A stretch of DNA of 64,000 nucleotides. Origin: Bacteroidota bacterium (GTDB lineage: Bacteria > Bacteroidota > Bacteroidia > Flavobacteriales_C > GCA-002722245). The notes beneath the pieces were generated by a model that was given only the letters and a program-made list of their open reading frames with translations, had not been told where the DNA came from and did no database searches. Where the stretch lies: assembly GCA_026390935.1 (NCBI GenBank), contig JAPLEZ010000137.1, positions 1-64,000 on the forward strand. The letters are read 5' to 3'. A program made the position numbers and the translations under genes. Positions within the stretch are counted from its first letter, which is position 1. Each line of letters opens with the position of its first letter. Below, piece by piece: positions 8,746-17,691 of this stretch.

Positions 8746-9685
8746 CAGGCTCCACCACTTTCATTTCTTTTCCACCTACCATGTGCTTTGGAACTGATTT
8801 TTTGATGGCATCCGCAATTTTTTCAATGATATGAATTTTCAATTGCGCCCTTCTGTAAATGATACTAATTTCTCTTGACGGTTGTGGTTTTTCAAAAGGT
8901 CGAATGTATTTTTTGTCGTCGGTTTCTTTTAAATCCAACGACAGCAAATAAGGTATTAAAGTCATGCCAAAACCTTGCTTGGCTAGCTTAATCAATGTTT
9001 CAAAGTTTCCACTCTCCAAATGAATACTTGCCGACTTATCGTTTTTCTTAAAAGCGTTATTACACAAATTAATCACGCTGTTTCTGAAACAATGTCCTTC
9101 CTTAAGCAACAAAAGATCATTGATATCGAGTTCCTTCGTGGTTAAAAATTTCTCTTTGTACAAACGATGACTTTCGGGAACAAAACCCATAAAAGGCTCA
9201 ATGTACAATGGCTTCTCAATAACACCTTCAGCTCCCAAAGGCGTTGCTACCACTGCAGCATCAATCAATCCTTTTTTCAATTGATCTAAAATAATTTCGG
9301 TTTGCAATTCGGTAATGTGTAATTCCAAATTGGGATAGAGTTCTGTAAAATCCTTTAAAAATCGAGGAATGATGGATGGAGCAATAGTGGGAATAAATGC
9401 CAAGCGAAACTGGCCTTTTACCTCACCTTTATTCAACTGAATAATTTCGTTAATGCGCCCAGCTTCATTAAGCAACACTTTTGCCTGATCCACAATTTGC
9501 CGACCGATATCTGTAGTAGCCACCGGCTTTTTGCTGCGATCAAATAAAGTAACGCCCAACTCTTCCTCCAGCTTTTGAATTTGCATACTTAACGTAGGCT
9601 GCGTTACAAAACAATGATCGGCAGCCTTTGCGAATGATTTGTAAATATCCACCGCAACTATGTATTGATATTGAGTTAAGGTCAT
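8741..9685 (-). CDS. oxyR: Hydrogen-peroxide sensing LysR-type regulator OxyR
   Basis: A 314-residue LysR-family protein. The N-terminal winged helix-turn-helix (about 1-60) contains SFAKAADHCFVTQPTLSMQIQKLEEELG, shown here only as family context. The effector domain follows. GHCFRNSVINLC places Cys199 and Cys208 exactly where the peroxide-responsive disulfide cysteines of E. coli OxyR lie, which distinguishes it from other LysR proteins. It should activate catalase and peroxidase genes; none of these is in the window. It is divergent from the subtilase gene, with which it shares a short promoter region. Confidence 0.92.
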   Translation of the reverse strand: MTLTQYQYIVAVDIYKSFAKAADHCFVTQPTLSMQIQKLEEELGVTLFDRSKKPVATTDIGRQIVDQAKVLLNEAGRINEIIQLNKGEVKGQFRLAFIPTIAPSIIPRFLKDFTELYPNLELHITELQTEIILDQLKKGLIDAAVVATPLGAEGVIEKPLYIEPFMGFVPESHRLYKEKFLTTKELDINDLLLLKEGHCFRNSVINLCNNAFKKNDKSASIHLESGNFETLIKLAKQGFGMTLIPYLLSLDLKETDDKKYIRPFEKPQPSREISIIYRRAQLKIHIIEKIADAIKKSVPKHMVGGKEMKVVEPV

Positions 9686-9732
9686 ATAGTTATAATTGAT
9701 TGAAAATTAAATTTAATAAATATAATTGATAC

Positions 9733-9761
9733 TTGTTCCTTTGGGTTTATCATTATATTCG
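9733..9761 (+). promoter_or_regulatory. Putative promoter of the subtilase gene
   Basis: TTG (9733-9735), 18 bases, then TATATTCG (9754-9761), one mismatch from TAnnTTTG. The track's TTG start for the next gene falls inside this promoter, which favours the GTG at 9784 as the real start. Confidence 0.4.
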
Positions 9762-9783
9762 AAATAACAAAGAAGACATTTGT

Positions 9784-11448
9784 GTGAAAGGCCTATCGTT
9801 TTATATTTTTTTGATACTGCTCTGCAGCTCTGCTGTGGCTCAATATCAAGCGAAAACAATGAAAATAATTGTGCAGCTGCATACTGGAATTTCTCCTCGC
9901 ACAGTGCAGGAAAAATTTAACAAAAACCATCCATCCTGCCCCATCTCACTTTGCGAAAATTTATCCGATGCCATGAACATCTGGTCGTATTTTGTGTTAA
10001 GTAATGATTCTTCTGTCAGCAATGAATTATACAAAATACCCGAAGTATTGGCCACACAGTACATCTATCCCATCACGTACAGAAATACTATTCCAAACGA
10101 TCCTAATTTTTCTTTGCAATGGAACTTGGTCAACAACGGTAAAACGGGAGGCAATGCCGACGCAGATATTGACGCCGACTTGGCCTGGAAATACGGCATT
10201 GGCGATAGCACCAAAAATGGAGATACCATCGTGATTGCCATCATAGATGGTGGTTTCGATTTGCAACATGAAGACCTACTCTTTTGGAAAAATAAAAATG
10301 AAATTCCCAATGACCTTGTAGACAACGACAACAACGGATACGTTGATGATTACGATGGATGGAACATTGAATTCAACAGCGGCAATCCGCACACCCCCAC
10401 CCTCAACAGCGGACACGCCACTGCGGCTTGTGGTGCAGCGGCAGCCATTGGAAACAACAATAAAGGAATTGCAGGTGTAGCTTATGGCGGAAAAATTCTG
10501 CCCGTGCATTTAGGCGTAGTCAACAGTGATTCGGTTATAAAAGCATACAACTACGTGATTAATATGCGACAATTGTACAATTCATCAAAAGGAGATTCGG
10601 GTGCATTTATAGTGGTGGTGAATTCTTCTTTCGGACTCAATAACGGCATTCCGGCCAATAATGCAGTGTGGTGCAATATGTATGATTTTATGGGGAACAT
10701 CGGAATTGTAAGTACGGTTGCTGCACCCAATAAAACTGCCGATTATGATGTAAGCAATGATGTACCGGGAAACTGCGCAAGTGCATTTATAATCAACACC
10801 ACCAATTCCACCAACAAAGATGAACTGGCGATACCTGCCGGATACGGCAAAATAAACGTGGACATTGCAGCACCAGCTTCGGGGGTTTTTATTACGAAAG
10901 TCGACAATGCCTACTCATCGTGGTCGGGCACTTCATTTGCTGCTCCTCAAGTAGCGGGTGCCATTGCCGTACTTTATTCAGCTGCCTGCGATTCGATATT
11001 AAAATTGTGTCAATCCAATCCCGATCAAGGCGCCTTACTTATTCGAGATTTTATTTTGAAAAACGCTGAAACGAAAACTACATTTCAAAACAAATTATCG
11101 TCTAATGGTCGACTCAACCTATTCAATGCTGTGGTTGCTGCAAAAAATTACTGTGGGGAAAGTACACCAAATCCTTCCTTAGGAAACAACTTAAAATTGT
11201 ACTGGGTTTCGTACAACAACGATTCAAAAGAACTGTTAGTGAATTACGATTTTCCCGAAATCGCAAAAGCTACTTTTTGCGTGTATGATATTAGTGGAAA
11301 GAAAATTGAAGAATTTGTTGCTGAAAAGTTAGATGACGGAAATTACCTTGCAACATTTGCTACTGAAATCTTGAGCACCGGATTATATTTTATTACGCTT
11401 TATGCAGAAAACCAACCAAGCAACACAATAAAATTTATAGTGAAATAG
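9784..11448 (+). CDS. Subtilisin-like S8 serine protease with T9SS sorting domain
   Basis: The GTG at 9784 gives a signal peptide (MKGLSFYIFLILLCSSAVAQ); the track start at 9733 adds a non-signal extension. Numbered from 9784, the catalytic triad is Asp155 (IAIIDGGFD), His211 (NSGHATAACG) and Ser384 (WSGTSFAAPQVAG). A propeptide-like region comes before Asp155. The last about 80 residues are a degenerate T9SS C-terminal domain (LYWVSYNNDSKELLVNY to LSTGLYFITLY). It is predicted to be an exported surface or extracellular endopeptidase; its substrate cannot be told. Confidence 0.9.
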   Translation: MKGLSFYIFLILLCSSAVAQYQAKTMKIIVQLHTGISPRTVQEKFNKNHPSCPISLCENLSDAMNIWSYFVLSNDSSVSNELYKIPEVLATQYIYPITYRNTIPNDPNFSLQWNLVNNGKTGGNADADIDADLAWKYGIGDSTKNGDTIVIAIIDGGFDLQHEDLLFWKNKNEIPNDLVDNDNNGYVDDYDGWNIEFNSGNPHTPTLNSGHATAACGAAAAIGNNNKGIAGVAYGGKILPVHLGVVNSDSVIKAYNYVINMRQLYNSSKGDSGAFIVVVNSSFGLNNGIPANNAVWCNMYDFMGNIGIVSTVAAPNKTADYDVSNDVPGNCASAFIINTTNSTNKDELAIPAGYGKINVDIAAPASGVFITKVDNAYSSWSGTSFAAPQVAGAIAVLYSAACDSILKLCQSNPDQGALLIRDFILKNAETKTTFQNKLSSNGRLNLFNAVVAAKNYCGESTPNPSLGNNLKLYWVSYNNDSKELLVNYDFPEIAKATFCVYDISGKKIEEFVAEKLDDGNYLATFATEILSTGLYFITLYAENQPSNTIKFIVK

Positions 11449-11452
11449 CTCT

Positions 11453-12016
11453 TTAAGCAACTCGGATTTCAGGATTAATAGTCTTCTGACTTTTAGCCTC
11501 TAATTCCTTCCTCATTTTCTGATTGGCTTTAATCATTTTAAAAACTTTGTAGAGCAATAAAAATCCGAAAATTCCAAAAAAGCAATTAATGATTATCCAT
11601 ATCATAGGAATTTCACGAACCCAACCTGCAACCAAAACAGTAGGCACTAACAGCAAGCAAACAATTAAGCCAAAACGCACTACGTATTCATTTTTATCGG
11701 GATCCAAAATAGGACCTACAAACAAGAGCGCAAACATTAAATGAGCGAAGCCCAATAAATCAGTGCTATAACCCATAAAAGGATAATGAGAACTGTTATA
11801 AGTCGCTGCCTGCGACAACTTACTTGCGAAAGAATAAAACTCACCTCTTACACCTATTGAATTACTCAGACCTAGAATTTTTTTACTTAAAAATGGAAGT
11901 GAAAAGTAACACAACCCACTGATAACGAGCACTGCAATAAACACCCTTAAAAAGAGAACGATGTTATTATCATTCTTACTGATAAGTGGTTGCATTTGAT
12001 AACGTTCCATTGCCAT
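11453..12016 (-). CDS. Membrane protein of unknown function (four to five TM segments)
   Basis: 187 residues with hydrophobic segments at about 20-42, 75-100, 105-128 and 130-160, and a charged C-terminal tail (NQKMRKELEAKSQ). No family was recognised. It is the last gene of a minus-strand run (EEP-family protein, DUF4173 protein, two membrane proteins) with gaps of 4-23 bases, so it is probably co-transcribed with them. An ATG two codons downstream (12010) is an equally good start. It is convergent with the subtilase gene, 4 bases away. Confidence 0.6.
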   Translation of the reverse strand: MAMERYQMQPLISKNDNNIVLFLRVFIAVLVISGLCYFSLPFLSKKILGLSNSIGVRGEFYSFASKLSQAATYNSSHYPFMGYSTDLLGFAHLMFALLFVGPILDPDKNEYVVRFGLIVCLLLVPTVLVAGWVREIPMIWIIINCFFGIFGFLLLYKVFKMIKANQKMRKELEAKSQKTINPEIRVA

Positions 12017-12039
12017 ATGTTCAAATTTACAATTATCTT

Positions 12040-12654
12040 CTAACTAATGTCAATTATTTTACTTTTCAAATTTCTATGTGCTATGGCACAAGACTTTACA
12101 TAATATCCAAATAGAAATGGAGGAACAAATAAATGCAAAGTCACAAAAGCATTTCCAAAAAAACCATATAATCGATCAGGAGAATCCAATGTGATAGCAA
12201 TTGCTAAAGCAGAAAAACTCAGAGTCACAAAAGAAAACAATAACGACATCACCATTCCTATCACAATTAAAGTTTGCAGTACTATTCTAAAAAAATTCGA
12301 TGCCTGATAACCAACTCCATCAACCACTATAGGCACAAGCACCAAAAACAAACCGATTTTTAACGGTACTTCATATTTCAAATCATGTAAATGCAACTGA
12401 TCTATCATTGCTTCAGTGGTATATGTTTCAATGCATAGTAGAGTAATGAAAAGTGCAACATTTTTTCTACTGAAATCATAAAAAAGGAAAGGAGAAAAAA
12501 GCAAAAGTGGTATCGCAAATAATGGCACTTCGAACCGCCGATGCCATGCGGGAAAATGCAAAACATCCGTATCTACGCCAATGTTCATTCCTATAGCAAT
12601 CAGTATAAGAATTACTCCGATAAGTGAAACTTGCTGCTGAGTCACTGATTTCAT
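12040..12654 (-). CDS. Polytopic membrane protein of unknown function
   Basis: 204 residues with about six hydrophobic helices (for example SLIGVILILIAIGMNIGV near the N-terminus). No motif was recognised. It starts 4 bases after the stop of the DUF4173 gene, so translational coupling is likely. It resembles its downstream neighbour only in being hydrophobic and encoded in the same cluster. Confidence 0.6.
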   Translation of the reverse strand: MKSVTQQQVSLIGVILILIAIGMNIGVDTDVLHFPAWHRRFEVPLFAIPLLLFSPFLFYDFSRKNVALFITLLCIETYTTEAMIDQLHLHDLKYEVPLKIGLFLVLVPIVVDGVGYQASNFFRIVLQTLIVIGMVMSLLFSFVTLSFSALAIAITLDSPDRLYGFFGNAFVTLHLFVPPFLFGYYVKSCAIAHRNLKSKIIDIS

Positions 12655-12658
12655 TTCT

Positions 12659-14197
12659 TTAGTTTTTAGGTTTATGCATAAACTCTCTGTTTTTTAAAAG
12701 AATTCTCTTTTCTTCGTCAGCAGATAAAAAGCCTTTAGCGCGCAAATATTTTTCCAAAGAATCATCGGCGGCAGTCCACGATAAAAAAGAGACTTGATCT
12801 TGCATATTGACATAACGTCGGATTCTTTTTGAAAAAGGAGTATTTCCATTTGCCGGATCGGCAAGCGAATTATCATGCTCCATAAGGACAGGTATAACTT
12901 TGTCTGATAAAGAATATAAATATGTATAATCAGTATTTTTTCGGCCAGCCGATAAATTATACTTTGCAATCGCCACATCCCAGTTGATCAAAGTCATGGC
13001 CATAAAAAAGAAATAAATAAACCAGGTATTGTTACGCAACAAAAAGAACACACTTTTTCTTTTTTCAATTTTTAAAAACATCATGATCAATCCAAAAACA
13101 GTCAGACACAAAAACATCAACACTCCAATTCTTTTGTAAGTAAGGTCATAATAATTGATATAATACAAACATTTTAAAAAAGCAGTCAAAGCAAGAACAA
13201 TATTTTGAGCCATCCATGAAAAGGCCAAATACTTAAGGAACCGATTGTCTTTCATAAAATTGATATTACCTCTGAAAAAATAAATCAAAAGAGCTATCGA
13301 CAAAACAATGGACAAAATCAGCAGATAAATCCCTTTATGTAGCTCTGCCGACAAACTTGAACCGGCAGCATAATCAAAGGAAATCCATACTTTCCATACA
13401 TCTACAACATTCACCATCAGCAAAATAAAATTGAGAGAGATCAAAGTAAGGAAAGCGATTTTGTACTCGATTTTTAAGGCGTTCAAAGTAAAATTAAACG
13501 ATGATCTTCTTCTAGTTCTTTCAATTGCATTCGACTGTTGAATTTCTAATTTGGAAAACACATTTGCTTTTTTGTGAAACACAAAATAGCAAGCCAATGT
13601 GGCGCCAAAAAAAATGAAAAGGAAACGGTGAAAAGGATAGTATTTAAAAAAATTACTAAAGTACTCCCATAAAATATCGAGTGCTCTCACCGTGAATTTC
13701 TCAACATAAATATTAGAGCCAAAATACAAGAAGAAAAAAACCAATGTTATTATTACAGGAACCATCGCTAGTTTCAGCATGCGATTTATTTTTTTTCCAG
13801 AAGTTGTTTTTTGGGACGCTTTACCTGCTTTTTCAAAAAATTTCACAAGAGAATAAAAAAAACTAAAAACCGATTCCGGTATAATATAATAGAGCGAATA
13901 TAATTCCTCAGTGTAAAAAAAAGAGGTAAAGACAATCACTGATGCAAAATACATAATGATACTTAACAGACTACCTATCCATACTAATGAAAACAAAGAA
14001 ACTGCAATACATAAAACAGAAAGCAAAACCCTTCTTTGCTTCCACTTATCTTTATGCAGAAAAAGCATTAAGCCAACAAAAAGCAAGCTATACAGCACAT
14101 AGTTAACCCCAGGATTTTCCATCCAGAAAAGAAAATTAAAAGCAATTGTAAGCACTGCCAATGCAGCAAACTGAATTCTACTTTGTACAAACTCCAT
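12659..14197 (-). CDS. DUF4173 family integral membrane protein
   Basis: The track start (14236) overlaps the upstream gene. The ATG at 14197 (MEFVQSRIQF) avoids the overlap and is preferred. About 512 residues with some twelve hydrophobic helices. The middle and C-terminal part (SLSAELHKGIYLLILSI, YYDLTYKRIGVLMFL, LINWDVAIAKYNL) resembles the DUF4173 family found in many Bacteroidota and Firmicutes, often next to a small winged-helix regulator as here. The molecular function is unknown. A soluble about 90-residue tail follows the last helix. Confidence 0.75.
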   Translation of the reverse strand: MEFVQSRIQFAALAVLTIAFNFLFWMENPGVNYVLYSLLFVGLMLFLHKDKWKQRRVLLSVLCIAVSLFSLVWIGSLLSIIMYFASVIVFTSFFYTEELYSLYYIIPESVFSFFYSLVKFFEKAGKASQKTTSGKKINRMLKLAMVPVIITLVFFFLYFGSNIYVEKFTVRALDILWEYFSNFFKYYPFHRFLFIFFGATLACYFVFHKKANVFSKLEIQQSNAIERTRRRSSFNFTLNALKIEYKIAFLTLISLNFILLMVNVVDVWKVWISFDYAAGSSLSAELHKGIYLLILSIVLSIALLIYFFRGNINFMKDNRFLKYLAFSWMAQNIVLALTAFLKCLYYINYYDLTYKRIGVLMFLCLTVFGLIMMFLKIEKRKSVFFLLRNNTWFIYFFFMAMTLINWDVAIAKYNLSAGRKNTDYTYLYSLSDKVIPVLMEHDNSLADPANGNTPFSKRIRRYVNMQDQVSFLSWTAADDSLEKYLRAKGFLSADEEKRILLKNREFMHKPKN

Positions 14198-14207
14198 AAT
14201 TGTGGCT

Positions 14208-15194
14208 TTAAAAATGTATTTTATTATTTTGAGCAATATTAGCTTTAAACCTAAATTCTCCTTTCACGCCATGATGATCCGATGTACTCGATTCCAACTG
14301 AGAAAAAGAAGTGCAGGTTATGTCATCCGAGTGAAAAATATAATCAATAGGAATTCCAAATCTCCCCAACCACGAAGGATAGGTAGCAACATAAGAATGC
14401 CTGCTATCGGCGAGTTTGGTATCATTTTTAAATTGATCCAGATAAACATCCCAGGGTACTGAATTAAAATCACCCAAAACAATTTTCGGACTTTTTACAA
14501 CAGATAAATACTGCGCCAATTCTTTCAAATGCTGATTTCTAAGCGCAAAGTTTTGCTTAAAGATTGGAGAATTTGTGTGCACCGAAACAACATGAATCAT
14601 GCGCCCTTTTACATTCACATCGGCAACAATATTAGGTAAGCCACCTAAAAATTCAACATGTTCATTTTTCAAAGGCAATTTGCTGAACAATGCAATACCA
14701 AAACAACAAGACTCTTTTGGAAAAGAAATTACGTAAGGATATTTTTCTTTTAATTTTTTACGCAGATTGTTGTCCCAACCTTTATCCACTTCCTGAAAAG
14801 AAAGGATATCGACATTACTCTGCAAAGCCTTAAGAATTGTGCTATCATAAGAAATGTTGAATTTTAAAACGTTGAACTGCGCAAAGGAAATATTTGCCGG
14901 AGAAGTATTCTCTTGTGAAATTTTATCAGGCAATAAGGGCCCCAAAAACAAAGGAAGCAAAACCAATAATCCTCCATAAGAAGAAAGAAACGCTGCGGTT
15001 TTATTTTTAAATAAAAAATAAACCACTACTAGTAAAGTCGCCAATGCAATTTGTGGTGACACAGAGCGCACTACAACGAAAAAATAAGTGCGAGGCAGCA
15101 GCCATGTTCCAATCGCCAACAGCGGAATACACCAGGCATACACCGTGAATATTGAGTGGATTAAGGATTGAATTTTTTTTAAGATCTTTTTCAT
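14208..15194 (-). CDS. Membrane-anchored endonuclease/exonuclease/phosphatase family protein
   Basis: 328 residues. The N-terminal third has three hydrophobic helices (about 15-35, 42-62, 68-88). An EEP domain follows, with the usual metal and catalytic signatures in order: QFNVLKFN, SFQEVD, VHTNS, LGDFNSVPWD, PIDYIFHS and STSDHHG. Such proteins hydrolyse phosphodiester bonds in nucleic acids, phosphoinositides or sphingolipids. With the catalytic domain outside the membrane, a lipid or extracellular nucleic-acid substrate is plausible but not shown. It is the first gene of the cluster down to 11453 and has a palindromic operator upstream of its ATG. Confidence 0.85.
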   Translation of the reverse strand: MKKILKKIQSLIHSIFTVYAWCIPLLAIGTWLLPRTYFFVVVRSVSPQIALATLLVVVYFLFKNKTAAFLSSYGGLLVLLPLFLGPLLPDKISQENTSPANISFAQFNVLKFNISYDSTILKALQSNVDILSFQEVDKGWDNNLRKKLKEKYPYVISFPKESCCFGIALFSKLPLKNEHVEFLGGLPNIVADVNVKGRMIHVVSVHTNSPIFKQNFALRNQHLKELAQYLSVVKSPKIVLGDFNSVPWDVYLDQFKNDTKLADSRHSYVATYPSWLGRFGIPIDYIFHSDDITCTSFSQLESSTSDHHGVKGEFRFKANIAQNNKIHF

Positions 15195-15209
15195 TGTATA
15201 TATTTTAAT

Positions 15210-15231
15210 AAAGTACTTTGCATTTCAAAGT
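15210..15231. promoter_or_regulatory. Palindromic operator ACTTTG-N5-CAAAGT before the EEP gene
   Basis: A perfect 6-bp inverted repeat with 5-base spacing, 16 bases upstream of the ATG at 15194. Twenty of 22 bases match the site at 16255-16276, which lies upstream of the sister transcription unit. The winged-helix regulator encoded between the two sites is the likely binder. Confidence 0.6.
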
Positions 15232-15250
15232 GAACGGATAAAAAAAATAT

Positions 15251-15547
15251 TTATTTCTTCTTCAGCAAATTTTCAAGAGCGGTTAAATGATCAGCAAAAG
15301 CCTTCTTCCCCAATTTTGTGACCTTATAAGTAGTGTTTGGTTTTTTACCTACAAATTGTTTCTTCACCAACACATATTCTTCTTTCTCTAAGGCTGAAAT
15401 ATGACTCGCCAAATTACCATCAGATACGTCAAGCAACTCCTTCATTCTATTGAACTCCACTTCATCATTCACTAATAGCACCGACATGATTCCTAGACGA
15501 ATCCTGTTTTCAAAAGCCTTATTTAAATGTGCTATAATTCCTTTCAT
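15251..15547 (-). CDS. Small winged-helix transcriptional regulator (HTH_34 / PF13601-like)
   Basis: 98 residues, essentially one winged-helix domain: NRIRLGIMSVLLVNDEVEFN, the recognition helix region DGNLASHISALEKEEYV, then the wing KPNTTYKVTKLGKKAF. This matches the DNA-binding family commonly paired with small membrane proteins in Bacteroidota. It lies 35 bases downstream of the membrane protein gene 15583-16251 on the same strand. The two ACTTTG-N5-CAAAGT palindromes, upstream of that gene and of the EEP gene, suggest autoregulation and control of the neighbouring cluster. Confidence 0.85.
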   Translation of the reverse strand: MKGIIAHLNKAFENRIRLGIMSVLLVNDEVEFNRMKELLDVSDGNLASHISALEKEEYVLVKKQFVGKKPNTTYKVTKLGKKAFADHLTALENLLKKK

Positions 15548-15582
15548 GACACTCCAATCAAATTATCTATTCCATCTCCAAA

Positions 15583-16251
15583 TTAACTCTTTCTCTCATA
15601 TTTTAAGTACATAACAGTACCATAAATGATATGAAAAACACCAAATCCGATACCCCAATAAAAAAGGCCATAACCTATTGACGCTGCATTCATCAATCCC
15701 AAAACTAATTGGGCTATCCCAAGATAGCGAATGTCGTGCAAGGTATATTTACTTGCATTGATCAAGGCCAATCCGTAAAAAATTAAAGTAACGGGAGCTA
15801 CCAAACCAAACAAATCCTGCTTAATCAATATCAAAGCAAACACACCACCAGAAACCAAAGGAATCATCATATTGATAAGCAACATTTGCGACGACTTATC
15901 CCAAATACTTTGTCCGTTTTTCTTTGCTTGTTTCACCGTTAAATAAACACTCACCCCAACAGAAATAGCCAACACGCCACAAGCTATCAAAACTAATTCG
16001 AACACCAAATTGGACCACCCCATGCGCTCAGGTATGGCAGTGTGAATAAAAGAAGAGTACTCATTAAAACGTCCACTGTCGCTTCGCATCCAATAAGCCT
16101 GTAAACGCGAGTAGGCTAACACCGCACCAGCCAACGCAACTACCCCTGTGATTATTCCACTTAACCCACTTAAAGAGATAAATTTTGAAGATTTCTCCAT
16201 CAAAGATCTGATCTCTTTTAAATCCTGTAAATGCTTTTCTTGTTCTGTCAT
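15583..16251 (-). CDS. Membrane protein paired with the winged-helix regulator
   Basis: 222 residues. A charged N-terminus (MTEQEKHLQDLKEIRSLMEKSSKFISLSG) precedes about six hydrophobic helices. It is the first gene of a two-gene unit with the winged-helix regulator and has its own palindromic operator 4 bases before the ATG. The arrangement (membrane protein plus small regulator) is common in Bacteroidota, but the function is unknown. It could sense an envelope signal for the regulator; that is inference. Confidence 0.65.
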   Translation of the reverse strand: MTEQEKHLQDLKEIRSLMEKSSKFISLSGLSGIITGVVALAGAVLAYSRLQAYWMRSDSGRFNEYSSFIHTAIPERMGWSNLVFELVLIACGVLAISVGVSVYLTVKQAKKNGQSIWDKSSQMLLINMMIPLVSGGVFALILIKQDLFGLVAPVTLIFYGLALINASKYTLHDIRYLGIAQLVLGLMNAASIGYGLFYWGIGFGVFHIIYGTVMYLKYERKS

Positions 16252-16254
16252 TTT

Positions 16255-16276
16255 AAAGTACTTTGAATTACAAAGT
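16255..16276. promoter_or_regulatory. Palindromic operator ACTTTG-N5-CAAAGT before the membrane protein/regulator unit
   Basis: The second copy of the 22-base site, just upstream of the ATG at 16251. It differs from the copy at 15210 at two spacer positions only, and both half-sites are intact. Confidence 0.6.
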
Positions 16277-16339
16277 TAAAATGATTTTTGGAATGTGCAA
16301 GGGAAAAGAAAAAATATTTTTTTGCGATTTTAAACTTAG

Positions 16340-16540
16340 ACTAGAAATCGGTTTCAGGGATTAGGTCAGTGACTTCGTGTGCAGTCCCGAGGCAAGAGGC
16401 CATACGCATCAACTTAATGCGTGCTTTCGCATAAAGTTGATGAGTATGGAGCTACGAGGCGAGCCGGCGCTGGCGAGAGAAAAATCGTAGGCCGAAAGGC
16501 CGCAGGGATTTGTCACCGTGCGGTGGAAGCGTCTCTTAGC
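16340..16540. repeat. GC-richer structured intergenic element
   Basis: The 357-base gap 16252-16608 holds a block that looks richer in G and C than its surroundings. It contains a 22-bp stem (16400-16421 with 16428-16449, two mismatches, 6-base loop tgcttt) and a small ggccgaaaggcc hairpin. No reading frame is convincing. It is probably a dispersed repeat; a structured RNA is possible. Confidence 0.5.
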
Positions 16541-16554
16541 ACTTGAATTTTTTG

Positions 16555-16584
16555 GATACTTTTTGTTTCAAGACAAAAAGTATC
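16555..16584. repeat. Perfect 12-bp inverted repeat upstream of the membrane protein gene
   Basis: gatactttttgt and acaaaaagtatc are separated by six bases (ttcaag), 25 bases before the ATG at 16609. It may mark the end of the repeat element to its left, or form a 5' leader hairpin. Confidence 0.6.
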
Positions 16585-16608
16585 AAAGAAGAACACTATT
16601 TTAGCTCC

Positions 16609-17625
16609 ATGAAGTCCACCCAAATAGATTGGCTCAACATCGGATTAATGCTTTTATCCTTAATCCTAGCATTAAAAATCCCTTTCGAGCTCTTTCTCTT
16701 TTCATACGCTGTACTCGGCCCTCTTCACTATTTAACAGAAATCAACTGGCTAAAAGAGAAAAACTATTTTTCAAAGAGCAACAAAGTTTTTTGGGTGATG
16801 CTTACGCTGGCCATTTTGGAGGCGGCAAATCCTGTAATCAATGCATTAGCAGAATGGTCGCTAACTGCGCCCTATTTAACAAGCTGGCCAAATTCCACAG
16901 TTAATTTATTGCTGTACGAATGGTCACCCAATTTTATATTCATTGGTTTGTTTGCCGGAATCAGCTTCGCAGTTTTCAAAAAAAACTGGATTTCTTATGT
17001 TGTAATAGTTGTGGTTACTGTGCTGGGCTACTTCATCATGAAACAAGATTTATTTAAAGTATGGATGGGTGCCTTTTTACCAACACTTATACATGTTTAT
17101 ATTTTTACCGGACTCTTTATGCTTTATGGCGCATTAAAAACCAAAAGTACACCAGGCATCATCAGTGTTGTGGCTTTGATTGCATGTGCTTTTTTAATTG
17201 CCAATTACAACTTTACCAAGCTACCTGAAGTTTCCAAAGAGACATTTATGATTTGGGACAAAAGTACCTTTCAGGGCCTTACTGATGCTTTTACTGAGTT
17301 CTTCCATATTGAAAAAGAAAGAACTCTGGAAAGCACCCGAACAATTTTGCGCATACAAGCTTTTATTGCCTTCGCATACACCTACCATTATTTGAACTGG
17401 TTTTCAAAAACCTCCATCATCAAATGGCACCAAGTGAGCAAAAAAGAATTAGCACTGATCGGCGGTTTTTGGGCTTTTTCAGTAGGCTTGTACTACTATG
17501 ATTATCATGTAGGATTAACCGTATTGTTTCTTTTGAGTTTCTTCCACGTGTTTTTGGAATTCCCTTTAAATGTTCAAAGCATTAAAGGAATTGTACAAAG
17601 CATTTCTATTAAGGGTAAAAGTTAA
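16609..17625 (+). CDS. Polytopic membrane protein of unknown function
   Basis: The track start at 16543 runs through the inverted repeat; the ATG at 16609 (MKSTQIDWLNIG) is chosen. About 338 residues with nine or ten hydrophobic helices. Distinct patches are PFELFLFSYAVLGPLHYLTEI near the N-terminus and FAYTYHYLNWFSKTSI and YYYDYHVGL near the C-terminus; the His and Tyr residues inside membrane segments might bind a cofactor or metal. No family was identified with confidence. Its stop codon lies inside the 5' arm of a strong terminator hairpin. Confidence 0.65.
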   Translation: MKSTQIDWLNIGLMLLSLILALKIPFELFLFSYAVLGPLHYLTEINWLKEKNYFSKSNKVFWVMLTLAILEAANPVINALAEWSLTAPYLTSWPNSTVNLLLYEWSPNFIFIGLFAGISFAVFKKNWISYVVIVVVTVLGYFIMKQDLFKVWMGAFLPTLIHVYIFTGLFMLYGALKTKSTPGIISVVALIACAFLIANYNFTKLPEVSKETFMIWDKSTFQGLTDAFTEFFHIEKERTLESTRTILRIQAFIAFAYTYHYLNWFSKTSIIKWHQVSKKELALIGGFWAFSVGLYYYDYHVGLTVLFLLSFFHVFLEFPLNVQSIKGIVQSISIKGKS

Positions 17626-17677
17626 AAGTAAAAAGCCAAAAGGGAAGACACCTTTTGGCTTTTTACTTTTAACTTTT
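17617..17677. terminator. Bidirectional terminator with a perfect 27-bp stem
   Basis: Arms 17617-17643 and 17651-17677 are exact reverse complements around a 7-base loop (gaagaca). The upper stem aagccaaaagg/ccttttggctt is flanked by A- and T-rich arms, so it can end transcripts of both convergent genes. The stop codon of the upstream gene is inside the left arm. Confidence 0.88.
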
Positions 17678-17691
17678 AACTTCTTCTTTAT

